From positions 1,734,501 through 1,798,500 of the forward strand of contig CP072107.1 of NCBI GenBank assembly GCA_022870705.1: DNA of 64,000 nucleotides. Direction: 5' to 3'. Below the pieces are notes generated by a model, which did no database searches, was not told the origin of the DNA, and saw only the letters and a program-made list of their open reading frames with translations. Shown piece after piece: positions 43,911-52,412 of the stretch; the first letter of the stretch is position 1; each line of letters begins with the position of its first letter. Position numbers and translations under genes: made by a program. The stretch comes from Oscillospiraceae bacterium CM (lineage in GTDB: Bacteria; Bacillota; Clostridia; Oscillospirales; Oscillospiraceae).

Positions 43911-44726
43911 TTGGTTAAAATTACGGAAAAGGAATTCAAGCAAATCACAGATTACGTGAAAGCCAACTTTGGCATCCAACTGAAGGAAGAAAAGCTGGCA
44001 CTTGTCACCGGCAGGCTTCAAAGCCTTTTGGTTCAAAAAAATTTCCGGACCTTTTCGGAATATTATGCCTACGTCGTCGGCGATACAACAGGCCAAGCAG
44101 CCATTGACCTCATAAATAAAATAACGACGAATCATACATTTTTCATGCGGGAAGTCGAGCATTTTAACTTTTTCCGCGACCGCGTCCTGCCTTATCTGAA
44201 AAATGAAATCAGTGACCGCGACCTGCGCGTCTGGAGTGCCGGGTGCAGCACCGGCGAGGAGCCGTATACACTCGCGATGATTATCGACGAATTTTTTGGT
44301 GCTGAGAAAAAGAATTGGGATACGGCAATTCTCGCCACCGATATCTCACTCAAAGCCCTCAATGAGGCAAAAAACGGCGTATACAGCAACAAGGAACTGG
44401 CGCCCTTGCCCACCCACTGGCGGTCGAATTATTTTAAGAAAGTCGATGCTGAAACAAGTGCCGTCAGCGACGCCATAAAAAACGGGGTCATCTTCCGGCC
44501 TTTCAATCTTATGAACGAAACATTTTCCTTCCGCAAGAAATTTCATGTGATTTTCTGCCGGAACGTGATGATCTATTTCAATAATGAAACGAAGGCCGAG
44601 CTTGTCAATAAATTTTATGAGATGACAGAGAAAGGCGGCTACCTGTTCATCGGTCAGGCGGAGTCGCTCAACAAGGAGCTGACAAAATACAAATTTGTCA
44701 TGCCAGCTGTTTATCGGAAGGAATAA
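43911..44726 (+). CDS. cheR: Chemotaxis methyltransferase CheR
   Basis: CheR methylates receptor glutamates using S-adenosylmethionine. From the TTG at 43911 it has 271 residues: N-terminal domain (ITEKEFKQITDYVKANFGIQ), SAM-binding site (LRVWSAGCSTGEEPYTLAMI) and FHVIFCRNVMIYFNNETKAE. I chose the TTG because AGAGGTGA is 8-9 nt upstream; a GTG/ATG pair at 43899/43902 overlaps that SD. Either start gives a full protein. Confidence 0.93.
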   Translation: MVKITEKEFKQITDYVKANFGIQLKEEKLALVTGRLQSLLVQKNFRTFSEYYAYVVGDTTGQAAIDLINKITTNHTFFMREVEHFNFFRDRVLPYLKNEISDRDLRVWSAGCSTGEEPYTLAMIIDEFFGAEKKNWDTAILATDISLKALNEAKNGVYSNKELAPLPTHWRSNYFKKVDAETSAVSDAIKNGVIFRPFNLMNETFSFRKKFHVIFCRNVMIYFNNETKAELVNKFYEMTEKGGYLFIGQAESLNKELTKYKFVMPAVYRKE

Positions 44727-44739
44727 GGAGGCTTACCCC

Positions 44740-45765
44740 GTGCTCTCAAAGAAAATACGTGTATTGATAGTTGACGACAGCGCCCTATTCAGAGGCGTTG
44801 TTTCAAAAGGCATTTCGGCAGACCCTGACATTGTCGTTGTCGGAACGGCCATTGACCCGTTTGATGCACGGGATAAAATCGTTGAGACAGACCCTGATGT
44901 GATGATCTGTGACGTTGTCATGCCACGGATGGACGGTATTGAATTTATCAGAAGGCTTCTGCCGCAATATCCGTTGCGCGTCGTTGTCGTCAGCTCGCAA
45001 AGTGAAGCTGTGCTTGACGCTATGAACGCCGGTGCTGTTGACTTTGTTGCCAAACCTGATACAACGTCCGGCCGCTCTTCCAGCATTTTCATAGCGGATC
45101 TAATAGAAAAAATAAAAATCTCCTCCTACGCGAAGCTCCCCGTTGTCCAGTCAGCGGCGCCAGCGGCAAGAAGCATTCTACAGCCCGTTTCAACCGCCAC
45201 CAAAAAGCTCATCGCTCTGGGGGCTTCGACCGGCGGCACCGAGGCCATTTTCTCTGTTTTAAACGCGCTGCCGACCAACCTACCCGGTATTGTCATCGTT
45301 CAGCATATCCCGCCTGTTTTTTCTAGGACTTTCGCCGAGCGTCTTAACAGGACAACGCGCCTGCGCGTGAAAGAAGCTCAGACAGGTGATTTTGTGGAAC
45401 CCGGCACTGCTTTTATAGCCCCCGGTGACAAGCATCTGATAGTCAACAAAATCGGCGACAAGATCCGTCTGGAATGCTATGTTGGTGAAAAGGTCAACGG
45501 GCATTGCCCCTCCGTCGACGTTTTGTTTAACTCTGTGGCGCTCTCCATCGGTAAAGATGCTGTCGGGGTCATCCTGACAGGCATGGGTGCCGACGGCGCA
45601 AGAGGGCTCGCGCTGATGCGCCAGAAAGGTGCCAGGACAATTGGCCAGGACGAGGCGACCTCTGTCGTCTACGGTATGCCCAAAGTCGCGTTTGAAATCG
45701 GCGCCGTTGAAAAGCAGGCGCCCCTTGATGCCATTGCACAAGCCATCGTCACCGCTGCAACTTAA
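44740..45765 (+). CDS. cheB: Chemotaxis methylesterase/deamidase CheB
   Basis: CheB removes receptor methyl groups when phosphorylated. From the GTG at 44740 (SD AAGGAGG 8 nt upstream) it has 341 residues: a receiver domain with D12/D13 and phospho-accepting D58, then the esterase with S163 (ALGASTGG), H189 (VIVQHIPP) and D285 (LTGMGADG), the full catalytic triad. It is the last gene of the receptor operon. Confidence 0.94.
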   Translation: MLSKKIRVLIVDDSALFRGVVSKGISADPDIVVVGTAIDPFDARDKIVETDPDVMICDVVMPRMDGIEFIRRLLPQYPLRVVVVSSQSEAVLDAMNAGAVDFVAKPDTTSGRSSSIFIADLIEKIKISSYAKLPVVQSAAPAARSILQPVSTATKKLIALGASTGGTEAIFSVLNALPTNLPGIVIVQHIPPVFSRTFAERLNRTTRLRVKEAQTGDFVEPGTAFIAPGDKHLIVNKIGDKIRLECYVGEKVNGHCPSVDVLFNSVALSIGKDAVGVILTGMGADGARGLALMRQKGARTIGQDEATSVVYGMPKVAFEIGAVEKQAPLDAIAQAIVTAAT

Positions 45766-45794
45766 TCGCCTCTTCATCCGAATAACAGCAATTC

Positions 45795-45828
45795 ACAGCA
45801 TGCGCTTTGACCGGCGCATGCTGTTTTG
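45795..45828 (+). terminator. Terminator of the receptor/cheB operon
   Basis: ACAGCATGCGC (45795-45805) pairs perfectly with GCGCATGCTGT (45814-45824), loop of 8, then TTTTG. It also faces the convergent amidase gene. Confidence 0.85.
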
Positions 45829-45851
45829 TCGGCTGATACCGTGTCAGATGC

Positions 45852-46349
45852 CTATAAGCGCACGCCTAGGATATGCAGAAAACGGATTTTTTCATATGTA
45901 TATGTTTCAAGCGGATTATGGTCCGTGTCATCCGTATGCGTGGCGACTTGTATGGTTTTCTTCCCTGCGCCACGGCCGGTGTCCACAACAAACAGGGAGT
46001 GTTGGAAATACTGGCCGTTAAAGGACATCTGGATGATATCGCCGGGCAGGATGTCCTCTGCCGAGCTCAACGCGGCAAATGGACCGAGCCCACTGTTGCC
46101 GACTAAAAATTCATAGAGAAATTCAACGCCGGACCAGGAGGCCGACTTGTTGTTGGCATCATAATAATACCAGCCATTTCGTGCGTGATTCATCACCTGC
46201 GCGCCCGCGAACAGGCATTGAGAGACGAAATTGGTGCAGTCACCACCGATGTTTTCATAATTATAATACATGGGGTTTCTCCCATATGCCCATGTGTGCG
46301 CATATCCGACAGCGCGAAGCCTGTCATATGACGCCGAACCGTTGCCCAT
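45852..46349 (-). CDS. Amidase_6 domain protein (possible cell-wall or cytoplasmic amidase)
   Basis: A 165-residue protein of the amidase_6 (CHAP-like, NlpC/P60-related) family: the nucleophile region IGGDCTNFVSQCLFAGAQV and a C-terminal HSLFVVDTGRG with the general-base histidine. No signal peptide is visible, unlike most cell-wall amidases of this class; several amidase_6 proteins in spore formers act inside the cell or in the mother cell. Transcribed alone, divergent from the Crp-type gene. Confidence 0.8.
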   Translation of the reverse strand: MGNGSASYDRLRAVGYAHTWAYGRNPMYYNYENIGGDCTNFVSQCLFAGAQVMNHARNGWYYYDANNKSASWSGVEFLYEFLVGNSGLGPFAALSSAEDILPGDIIQMSFNGQYFQHSLFVVDTGRGAGKKTIQVATHTDDTDHNPLETYTYEKIRFLHILGVRL

Positions 46350-46409
46350 TCCGACCGTCCTTTTCCGTTTCTGTCATTGTATGCAGCGGCGCGTGCATTG
46401 TAACACATC

Positions 46410-46438
46410 TTGCATGAAACGGAAATTTCGTTTAAAAT
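46410..46438 (+). promoter_or_regulatory. SigA promoter of the Crp-type regulator, with palindrome in the spacer
   Basis: TTGCAT (46410-46415), 17-nt spacer, TAAAAT (46433-46438). The spacer holds an imperfect palindrome AAACGGAAATTTCGTTT (46417-46433) that could be an operator, possibly for the encoded regulator itself. Confidence 0.6.
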
Positions 46439-46468
46439 AGAGGCATCAGAAAAAGCGGAGGTTAATCG

Positions 46469-47146
46469 ATGGAAGTGGCGGATACAACCTCAACCTTAGC
46501 GAGGTCTTTTTCGGCCTGGGATCACCTGACGCCGGACGAGCGGGAAAGCGTTTTGGCAAACACAACCTTAATGCATTACCCAAAAGGTACCTGCGTGCAT
46601 AACGGCGAGAATGACTGTAAAGGCATGCTCATTATTAAAAGCGGCGTTTTGCGGACGTATATGCTGTCCGAAAACGGTAAGGAGATCACACTTTACCGGC
46701 TCAAAGCAGGCGATGTGTGCGTCCTTTCCGCTTCATGTGTTTTATCGGCCATCACGTTTGACGTACAGATTGACGCCGAGGAAAACGCCGACGTCTATTT
46801 TACAAGCTCTCTGTACCTGCAGGGCCTTGTTGAGCGCAATATTTATGTTGAATGCTTCGTCTATAAAACAGCGACCGACCGTTTTTCCGACGTGATGTGG
46901 GCGATGCAGCAGATCCTCTTTATGAGCATGGATAAACGTCTGGCTGTCTTTCTCTGGGATGAGATTGCCAAATCAGCCGACGATACGGTGCACCTGACAC
47001 ACGAACAGGTGGCACGTGACGTCGGCAGTGCTCGTGAAGTCGTCAGCCGGATGCTGAAATATTTTTCATCAGAGGGCATCGTCGAACTCTCCCGCGGCGG
47101 AATCAGGATCATTGACAAAAAGAAGCTTCGAAAGCTTACCGAGTAG
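46469..47146 (+). CDS. Crp/Fnr-family transcriptional regulator
   Basis: A 225-residue regulator: cyclic-nucleotide-type barrel at the N-terminus (HNGENDCKGMLIIKSGVLRT, YRLKAGDVCVLSASCVLS) and a C-terminal winged helix (LTHEQVARDVGSAREVVSRM). The CCVLS-type cysteines in the barrel and the lack of an N-terminal FNR cysteine cluster argue against a classic FNR. GGAGG precedes the ATG. A self-regulating palindrome may lie in its promoter. Neighbouring thioredoxin suggests, but does not show, a redox role. Confidence 0.85.
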   Translation: MEVADTTSTLARSFSAWDHLTPDERESVLANTTLMHYPKGTCVHNGENDCKGMLIIKSGVLRTYMLSENGKEITLYRLKAGDVCVLSASCVLSAITFDVQIDAEENADVYFTSSLYLQGLVERNIYVECFVYKTATDRFSDVMWAMQQILFMSMDKRLAVFLWDEIAKSADDTVHLTHEQVARDVGSAREVVSRMLKYFSSEGIVELSRGGIRIIDKKKLRKLTE

Positions 47147-47165
47147 AAAATCGCTTATAAAAGGC

Positions 47166-47193
47166 GCGGCGGCGGTGATTGCACCGCCGCCGC
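47166..47193. terminator. Convergent GC-rich terminator hairpin
   Basis: A perfect 12-bp GC stem, GCGGCGGCGGTG (47166-47177) with CACCGCCGCCGC (47182-47193), loop ATTG, between the Crp-type gene (+) and trxA (-). The flanking T-run is short (TTTAA). Confidence 0.8.
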
Positions 47194-47209
47194 TTTAACC
47201 ATTCTCCTG

Positions 47210-47521
47210 TTATACGTCAAGCAGGCGCAGGATGTCCGCCTTCGGGCGGACGCCGACAGCTGTTTTGACAACCTTGCCGCCCTTGACTACGGCCAGCGTC
47301 GGAATGCTCATAACGTTAAACGCCTGCGCCAATTCGGGCTGTTCATCCACGTTGATTTTGCCGACCTTCGCATTTGTGGTTTCATTGGCTACCTCGTCGA
47401 CAATCGGCGATACCATGCGGCACGGCCCGCACCATGATGCCCAGAAATCGAGCAGAACCGGTTTGTCCGAACGAATGACCTCAGCTTCAAAATTATCTCT
47501 TGTGATTGTCAGTACCGACAT
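47210..47521 (-). CDS. trxA: Thioredoxin
   Basis: A 103-residue thioredoxin with the WCGPC active site (C31, C34), the conserved MSIPT segment and PVLLDFWASWCGPCRM core. I chose the ATG at 47521 (AAGGAG 8 nt upstream); an ATG two codons earlier touches the SD. Small stand-alone gene. Confidence 0.95.
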   Translation of the reverse strand: MSVLTITRDNFEAEVIRSDKPVLLDFWASWCGPCRMVSPIVDEVANETTNAKVGKINVDEQPELAQAFNVMSIPTLAVVKGGKVVKTAVGVRPKADILRLLDV

Positions 47522-47734
47522 CTTCATCGCTCCTTTGTTTTTTTGATTAACTTTATTATACCCGAATGGCGCTTTTTATCTGTGAGCAGGTCACATTGCT
47601 GTGTGGCGGCGCTTCGTTTTGGCAGGCAAAGCCTTTAGGCCGTTTGATTAGAAAAAAAGCTGTCGCAGGGCAAGACTTGTGTAAAATCATTCTTGTTAAT
47701 TGAATCCTCCTATGTTAAAATTCAGATAACTATA

Positions 47735-47830
47735 CGTCATACACTCGGCCAAATGTCGGTCAGTAACAAACCCAGCCAAAGGTCGCCGGAATCCGGTACA
47801 ACACCTGACTTGCTGGGTTTTTGTACGCGA
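47735..47830 (+). promoter_or_regulatory. Structured leader ending in a terminator-like hairpin, before DUF47-pit
   Basis: Upstream of the phosphate-transport pair a long hairpin is closed by AAACCCAGC (47768-47776) and GCTGGGTTT (47812-47820), with inner pairs (AGGT...ACCT and CCGG-AAT-CCGG), and TTTTTG follows. This is how an attenuator or riboswitch expression platform looks. I could not match it to cobalamin, c-di-GMP, Mn, fluoride, ZTP or other riboswitch cores I know. Confidence 0.55.
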
Positions 47831-47897
47831 ATATTCTCAGGGCATCGCATTTTCGAATCGCGGCAAATAAATTTCATTGAACGAAAGAAGTGGGAGC

Positions 47898-48521
47898 ATG
47901 TTCCGAGTCACACGCAAGGAAGAAGTATTTTTTACGATGTTTGAAAACACGGCCGAAATGGCTTGCAAGGCCGCGAAAAAGCTGCATGACCTTATCAGCA
48001 ATTATTCTGACGTCGATGCAAAAATTGATGCGATTGAAAAGATTGAACACGAGTGTGACATTCTTGTTCATGGTATCGTCGACCAGCTCAACAAATCCTT
48101 TATCACGCCGATTGACCGCGAGGATATCAACGAAATCGCCAAGGAGCTCGACAATATCACCGACGCCATTGAGGATACGGCCCACCGTTTTCGAATGTTT
48201 GACATTAAAGCTGTCACCGACGACGCCAAGCTCCTTTCCGCCCTCATTGTCCGCTGTACGGAAGAACTTAAATGCGTCATGTCTGAGCTTAAAAACATGA
48301 AAACCAGCAAAACGCTGTGTGAAAAAATTATCGAGGTCAATCGCATTGAAAACGAGGGCGACGATATTTACCGCCGTGTAACGGCCGACCTCTTTACAAG
48401 CGGTCTGGACGCGTTGGAAATCATCAAATGGAAAGAAATTTACGAGTTCCTCGAGCGCTCCTTCGACGCCTGCGAGGATGTCGCCAATATTGTTGAAGGG
48501 ATCGTCACAAAGCATGCTTAG
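47898..48521 (+). CDS. DUF47 PhoU-like regulator of Pit
   Basis: A 207-residue helical DUF47 protein (FRVTRKEEVFFTMFENTAEM, IEKIEHECDILVHGIVDQLN, a PhoU-like fold). These proteins are encoded next to Pit and modulate it. I chose the ATG at 47898, preceded by GGGAG; an ATG seven codons earlier lacks an SD. It overlaps pit by 8 bp. Confidence 0.88.
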   Translation: MFRVTRKEEVFFTMFENTAEMACKAAKKLHDLISNYSDVDAKIDAIEKIEHECDILVHGIVDQLNKSFITPIDREDINEIAKELDNITDAIEDTAHRFRMFDIKAVTDDAKLLSALIVRCTEELKCVMSELKNMKTSKTLCEKIIEVNRIENEGDDIYRRVTADLFTSGLDALEIIKWKEIYEFLERSFDACEDVANIVEGIVTKHA

Positions 48522-49512
48522 TCTGATGCTGATTGCGGTGATTATCGCCGCTTTGACCTTTGACTTTATCAATGGCTTTCACGACACGGCAAATGCCATC
48601 GCAACATCCGTTTCGACCCGTGTATTAACGCCGCGAAAGGCTATTATCATGGCTGCCGGTCTAAATTTTCTCGGTGCTCTCGTCAGCACGGGCGTCGCCG
48701 AGACGATATCCAAAGGTCTTGTTCACGCCTCTTTAGAGCAATACGTTATTGTTGCTGCGCTGCTTGCCGCTATCATCTGGGACCTTTTCACATGGTATCT
48801 CGGCATTCCGAGCAGCTCCTCTCACGCGCTCATCGGCGGCCTTGTCGGCTCGGCTATCGTCTATGCCGCAAGCTTTGATACCATCATCTGGTCGGGTGTC
48901 CTGAAAAAAGTTATTATCCCGCTCTTCTCTTCCCCCGTCATCGGCTTTTTGATGGGCTATATCATTATGTCCGGATTGTACAAGCTGCTCAAGCGCTGTA
49001 CGCCACAGTTCGTCGACAAATGGTTTTCCAAGTTTCAGGTCGTCTCAGCCGCCTTTATGTCATTCTCTCACGGCAGCAACGACGCGCAGAAATCAATGGG
49101 TATTATCACGCTCGCGCTTGTCAGCGCCGGTGTCATCAATCGTGATTTCGGCATCCCAGTCGAGGTGAAGCTGGCCTGTGCCCTTGCGATGGCCATCGGC
49201 ACATCCCTTGGCGGCTGGAAGATCATTAAGACAATCGGCGTCAATATGATCCGCCTTCAGCCAATTGGCGGCTTCGCGGCTGAGACAAGCGCCGCTATCG
49301 TCATTCAAGTCATGACAGCGCTCAAAGCGCCCGTGAGCACAACACACGTTATCTCCGCGTCCATCATGGGCGTCGGCGCTTCCAAACGCCTGTCGGCCGT
49401 CCGCTGGTCGCTTGTCAAGAATATTATTACTTCCTGGTTTATTACAATCCCGGCAACGATGCTCCTTGGTGCCGGTATAACATTTATCTTTAAGCTGATC
49501 GCAAACCATTAA
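48514..49512 (+). CDS. pit: Pit-type inorganic phosphate transporter
   Basis: A 332-residue PiT-family permease: FDFINGFHDTANAIATSVST (the conserved GANDxAN-like motif), about ten membrane segments, and SHGSNDAQKSMGIITLALVS in the second half. The ATG overlaps the DUF47 stop. The two form one operon, possibly controlled by the leader at 47735. Confidence 0.93.
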   Translation: MLSLMLIAVIIAALTFDFINGFHDTANAIATSVSTRVLTPRKAIIMAAGLNFLGALVSTGVAETISKGLVHASLEQYVIVAALLAAIIWDLFTWYLGIPSSSSHALIGGLVGSAIVYAASFDTIIWSGVLKKVIIPLFSSPVIGFLMGYIIMSGLYKLLKRCTPQFVDKWFSKFQVVSAAFMSFSHGSNDAQKSMGIITLALVSAGVINRDFGIPVEVKLACALAMAIGTSLGGWKIIKTIGVNMIRLQPIGGFAAETSAAIVIQVMTALKAPVSTTHVISASIMGVGASKRLSAVRWSLVKNIITSWFITIPATMLLGAGITFIFKLIANH

Positions 49513-49597
49513 TCACATACGGTGGCACGCCCTTTTGGAAAAGGCCGGTATAATGCGCTTCTTTTTGGGGTAATATCCGTATGGAAAGGAGAACGCC

Positions 49598-49786
49598 ATG
49601 AAAGCTACTGTAGATAAATCAGGCTGCATCGCCTGCACGCTGTGCGCCTCCATCTGCCCGGACGTCTTCCGTATGGGCTCAGACGGATTGGCGGAGGCTT
49701 ATGCCGACGTCACCCAAGAGCTGCAGTCCAGTGCCGAGGAAGCGCGGGATTCCTGCCCCGTTTCCGTCATCTCTCTCGAAGACTGA
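49598..49786 (+). CDS. Single-cluster [4Fe-4S] ferredoxin
   Basis: A 62-residue ferredoxin with Cx2Cx2Cx3C (CIACTLCASIC, residues 10-20) and a distant CPV at 53, the one-cluster arrangement common in Clostridia. ATG with AAAGGAG upstream. Followed by a terminator. Confidence 0.93.
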   Translation: MKATVDKSGCIACTLCASICPDVFRMGSDGLAEAYADVTQELQSSAEEARDSCPVSVISLED

Positions 49787-49812
49787 GCGCGAAAGAACTG
49801 AATACAATATCC

Positions 49813-49839
49813 AAAAGGCGGCTTTTACAGCCGCCTTTT
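49813..49839 (+). terminator. Terminator of the ferredoxin gene
   Basis: AAAAGGCGGC (49813-49822) pairs with GCCGCCTTTT (49830-49839), loop of 7; T-rich sequence follows. Confidence 0.85.
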
Positions 49840-49909
49840 ATTATTTTGCGGCTTCAAAGTGTCCTCTGACGGATGCCGGAATATATTAGTAAAAGATGAG
49901 GTGATGTGT

Positions 49910-50350
49910 TTGGATACAAGAGAATTATTTGCACGGCTGATTCGCTGCGAGGCAGAAGGCGAGGGTGACGCCGGTATGCGGGCTGTCGCCACCGTCGTTA
50001 TGAACCGCGTCCACGTCGCGTACGGCGAGTATCTCCGCACAGGTCAGGGCGACCTTCGCCGTGTGATCGAGCAGGCATGCCAGTTTTCCTGTCTGAAAAC
50101 TGTGATCGGCGGCTCAGATAACGGGCAAAATATCTGGAACATGACGCCGCTGCAGGTTCACTACGATATCGCCGACTGGGCCATTCAGGGCGGCACTTTC
50201 ACCGGTGTCGGCAGTCAGTCACTCTGGTATATGAACCCGTTTGTCCCGACCTGCCCAGACCCCTTCCCGTATAACGGCTCAGGCTACTGGTTCACGCGCG
50301 TTAATCAGCATTGCTTCTATAATCCGACAGACTTATACGCGCAAACATAA
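49910..50350 (+). CDS. cwlJ: Spore cortex-lytic/cell-wall hydrolase CwlJ
   Basis: A 146-residue hydrolase of the SleB/CwlJ (Hydrolase_2) family: RLIRCEAEGEGDAGMRAVAT with the catalytic glutamate and a conserved C-terminal HCFYNPTDLY. No signal peptide, as in CwlJ (SleB has one). CwlJ degrades spore cortex during germination and needs GerQ, whose gene is next. I chose the TTG at 49910 (GAGG 8 nt upstream); an ATG two codons earlier is too close to that SD. Confidence 0.85.
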   Translation: MDTRELFARLIRCEAEGEGDAGMRAVATVVMNRVHVAYGEYLRTGQGDLRRVIEQACQFSCLKTVIGGSDNGQNIWNMTPLQVHYDIADWAIQGGTFTGVGSQSLWYMNPFVPTCPDPFPYNGSGYWFTRVNQHCFYNPTDLYAQT

Positions 50351-50370
50351 TTGAATGAAGGTGTTTTGCT

Positions 50371-50946
50371 ATGAACAAAAACAACATTAACTGGGCTGAC
50401 AACCGCGTTTTTAATCCAGCGCAAGCTAAGCCCTACAACGACGCCCCCCCAATCAGACCATACATAAATAACATGAACCCCGCGAATACGGGCCTTTCAC
50501 CTGCGGCGATGCCAGAGCCGACACCAAAAGCCCCGAACATGGGGCTCTCCCCGGCTTACCAGGATTCAAACACCCCGAGCATGACCGGTCTCTCCCCGGC
50601 TGCCTACCAAGACCCGTCACCGATGGCGATGCCGTATGGTGATATGCCCACGCAACAGGCCCCCACGAGGCAGAATACGACGACACGGGACGACGCCTAT
50701 GCCACAGACCCATTCTTCAATGTTCAGGGCCCGCCGTCCGTTATGAGCCCCGGCTATATTCCAAATTATTTGAAATCTCAAATCGGCAAACGCGTTCGTG
50801 CGGAATTCGTTTTTTCAAGCCTTTATCTTGACAAAACAGGGATTCTCCGCGAAGTCGGCGTCAATTATTTCGTTCTCGAAGATAATGCCACGCACGCCAT
50901 GATCATGTGCGACCTCTACTCTGCCAGATTCGTCACCTCCGTTTGA
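50371..50946 (+). CDS. gerQ: GerQ-like spore coat protein
   Basis: A 191-residue protein with an N-terminal proline- and methionine-rich, disordered part containing a repeated GLSPA unit (at about residues 40-78) and a C-terminal compact domain (YIPNYLKSQIGKRVRAEFVF, LREVGVNYFVLEDNATHAMI) that matches GerQ of Bacillus, the coat protein needed for CwlJ to be kept in the spore. Immediately follows cwlJ (20-bp gap), as in the cwlJ-gerQ operon of B. subtilis. Confidence 0.8.
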   Translation: MNKNNINWADNRVFNPAQAKPYNDAPPIRPYINNMNPANTGLSPAAMPEPTPKAPNMGLSPAYQDSNTPSMTGLSPAAYQDPSPMAMPYGDMPTQQAPTRQNTTTRDDAYATDPFFNVQGPPSVMSPGYIPNYLKSQIGKRVRAEFVFSSLYLDKTGILREVGVNYFVLEDNATHAMIMCDLYSARFVTSV

Positions 50947-50956
50947 TATTGATTGC

Positions 50957-50991
50957 AAAAACCCCCTGAAAGCCTGTTTCAGGGGGTTTTT
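50957..50991. terminator. Terminator of the cwlJ-gerQ operon
   Basis: A perfect 15-bp stem: AAAAACCCCCTGAAA (50957-50971) and TTTCAGGGGGTTTTT (50977-50991), 5-nt loop. Works in both directions between gerQ and the radical SAM gene. Confidence 0.9.
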
Positions 50992-51019
50992 GTATGTTTT
51001 ATTTATATTGAATTTAAAT

Positions 51020-52144
51020 TCAACATAAATATATCGGCTCTCTTTGGGGTGATCCAGAGTCGATCTCATCAACAAGCAGTTGGCGTACGTCGTCTTCCCG
51101 GCCGAACAGGGCACAGCCGCCGAGATGCTCAGTGGCAAGCAAACCGCCGAGGCCGAGCTTTCGAAACAGCGGGGATGTGAGCGCGTCTTTTAATGGTCGT
51201 GCGCGGAGGTTCGTATCTGAAAACGGCGAAAACGGGCACGGCTCGGCGTCCCCTGTCGGGCTGATGTGGAAAAAGCCCCGCCCGGCCGCGAGGCAGCCCC
51301 CAAGCGCTTCCTCATCGCCCGGGAAGGCGATGAGAAGCATATCGTCAAACTCGCAGCGCAGTCGATCCTGCCGCGCCAGCAGCACGGCCCTGTCCTCCAT
51401 GTCCGGCGCTGTGGCCGCCGAGGCGTCCACCGGGACATATTCGACAAAGACGACGACTTTGCAGCCGCTCTCACGCAGTCTTTCAATATATGTCTGATCG
51501 GTCACGCGTAAAAGGTTTTCCTTTGTCACAGTGATAGAGGCGCCAAAGAGAATGCCCATTTCCCTAAGGCGTGCCATCGCGACCTCCAGCGCCGCGTGGA
51601 CGCCGTCGCCACGGCGCGTGTCCGTCTGCTGCGCGTCTCCTTCAAGGCTTAGCATCGGCACGAGATTTCTTTTTTTGTTGAAAAGGCGAACCATAGCCTC
51701 GTCAAACAGTGTTCCGTTTGTAAAGACCGGAAAGACGATTTCAGGAAAGCCGGCAGCGGCTTCAATAACGTCCCGCCGCAAAAGCGGCTCACCGCCCGCG
51801 AGAAGGATAAACGTCACGCCCAATGCGCGCGCTTCCCCGAATAAGCGCGCCCAGTCGCCGCTGGTGAGCTGCGTGGCGCAGGCACTTTCGCCGACGCTAT
51901 TGTTCGCGCGTGCGTAACACCCGGCGCAGAACAGATTGCACTGTGACGAGATGCTGGCGATGAGAAAGGGCGGAACGTGCACGCCACCCTCTGATGCAAA
52001 AAGGCGCCTATCCGCCGCCTTTTTTGCCTCAGCCATGAACTTTAGTATAAAAGCCGTCTCATTCGGGTTAGAGAGCGCCGAGCGGAGCGCCTGCCGAACG
52101 ATGATTTCAACGCCTTCGTTTAAGTACGCCGCAAAGTTTTCCAT
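51020..52144 (-). CDS. Radical SAM protein with SPASM-like C-terminus
   Basis: A 374-residue radical SAM protein. The [4Fe-4S] motif is CNLFCAGC (C69, C73, C76), followed by GGEPLLR and the SAM-binding core. The C-terminal part has more cysteines (LGGCLAAG, GDAEPCPFSP, LGGCALFG), as in SPASM/twitch proteins that modify peptides or enzymes. No obvious small substrate gene is next to it. I chose the ATG at 52144 (AGAGGTGG upstream); a longer frame from 52195 lacks an SD. Divergent from a cupin gene. Confidence 0.85.
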   Translation of the reverse strand: MENFAAYLNEGVEIIVRQALRSALSNPNETAFILKFMAEAKKAADRRLFASEGGVHVPPFLIASISSQCNLFCAGCYARANNSVGESACATQLTSGDWARLFGEARALGVTFILLAGGEPLLRRDVIEAAAGFPEIVFPVFTNGTLFDEAMVRLFNKKRNLVPMLSLEGDAQQTDTRRGDGVHAALEVAMARLREMGILFGASITVTKENLLRVTDQTYIERLRESGCKVVVFVEYVPVDASAATAPDMEDRAVLLARQDRLRCEFDDMLLIAFPGDEEALGGCLAAGRGFFHISPTGDAEPCPFSPFSDTNLRARPLKDALTSPLFRKLGLGGLLATEHLGGCALFGREDDVRQLLVDEIDSGSPQREPIYLC

Positions 52145-52244
52145 ATGCCACCTCTTCGTCTCGGTATCGCCTATTGATGCTATCCTATCATACAAAAGGC
52201 AGAATAGAATTAAAATGAGATTAAAATGTCAGCGACGCCGATTT

Positions 52245-52284
52245 TTGTATTATTATATTAATACAATAGCCATCTTCATGTCAA
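52245..52284 (-). promoter_or_regulatory. Promoter and palindrome between radical SAM and cupin genes
   Basis: On the minus strand TTGACA (52284-52279) stands 17 nt before TTAATA (52261-52256), a fair SigA promoter for the radical SAM gene. Overlapping its -10 is an inverted repeat TTGTATTA / TAATACAA (52245-52252, 52259-52266), a possible operator. On the plus strand TATAAT at 52374-52379 could serve the cupin gene. Confidence 0.45.
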
Positions 52285-52412
52285 GAGACGATCACCAAAA
52301 ACATGTTGAAACGCACAATTTAAAGGCTGCCGATTTGAGACATTTGATGCTTTTAATATATACAATATTGGTATATAATAGCCCTATCATATCCACGAAA
52401 GGGGTGCACGTT

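Noticed and set aside
47735-47830. Cyclic di-GMP or cobalamin riboswitch before pit
   Set aside because: The conserved cores of these classes are not present; only general hairpins with a T-run are seen.
51008-51023. Perfect 16-bp palindrome TTGAATTTAAATTCAA at the end of the radical SAM gene
   Set aside because: Lies in AT-rich sequence beside a strong terminator and overlaps the coding end; may be chance.
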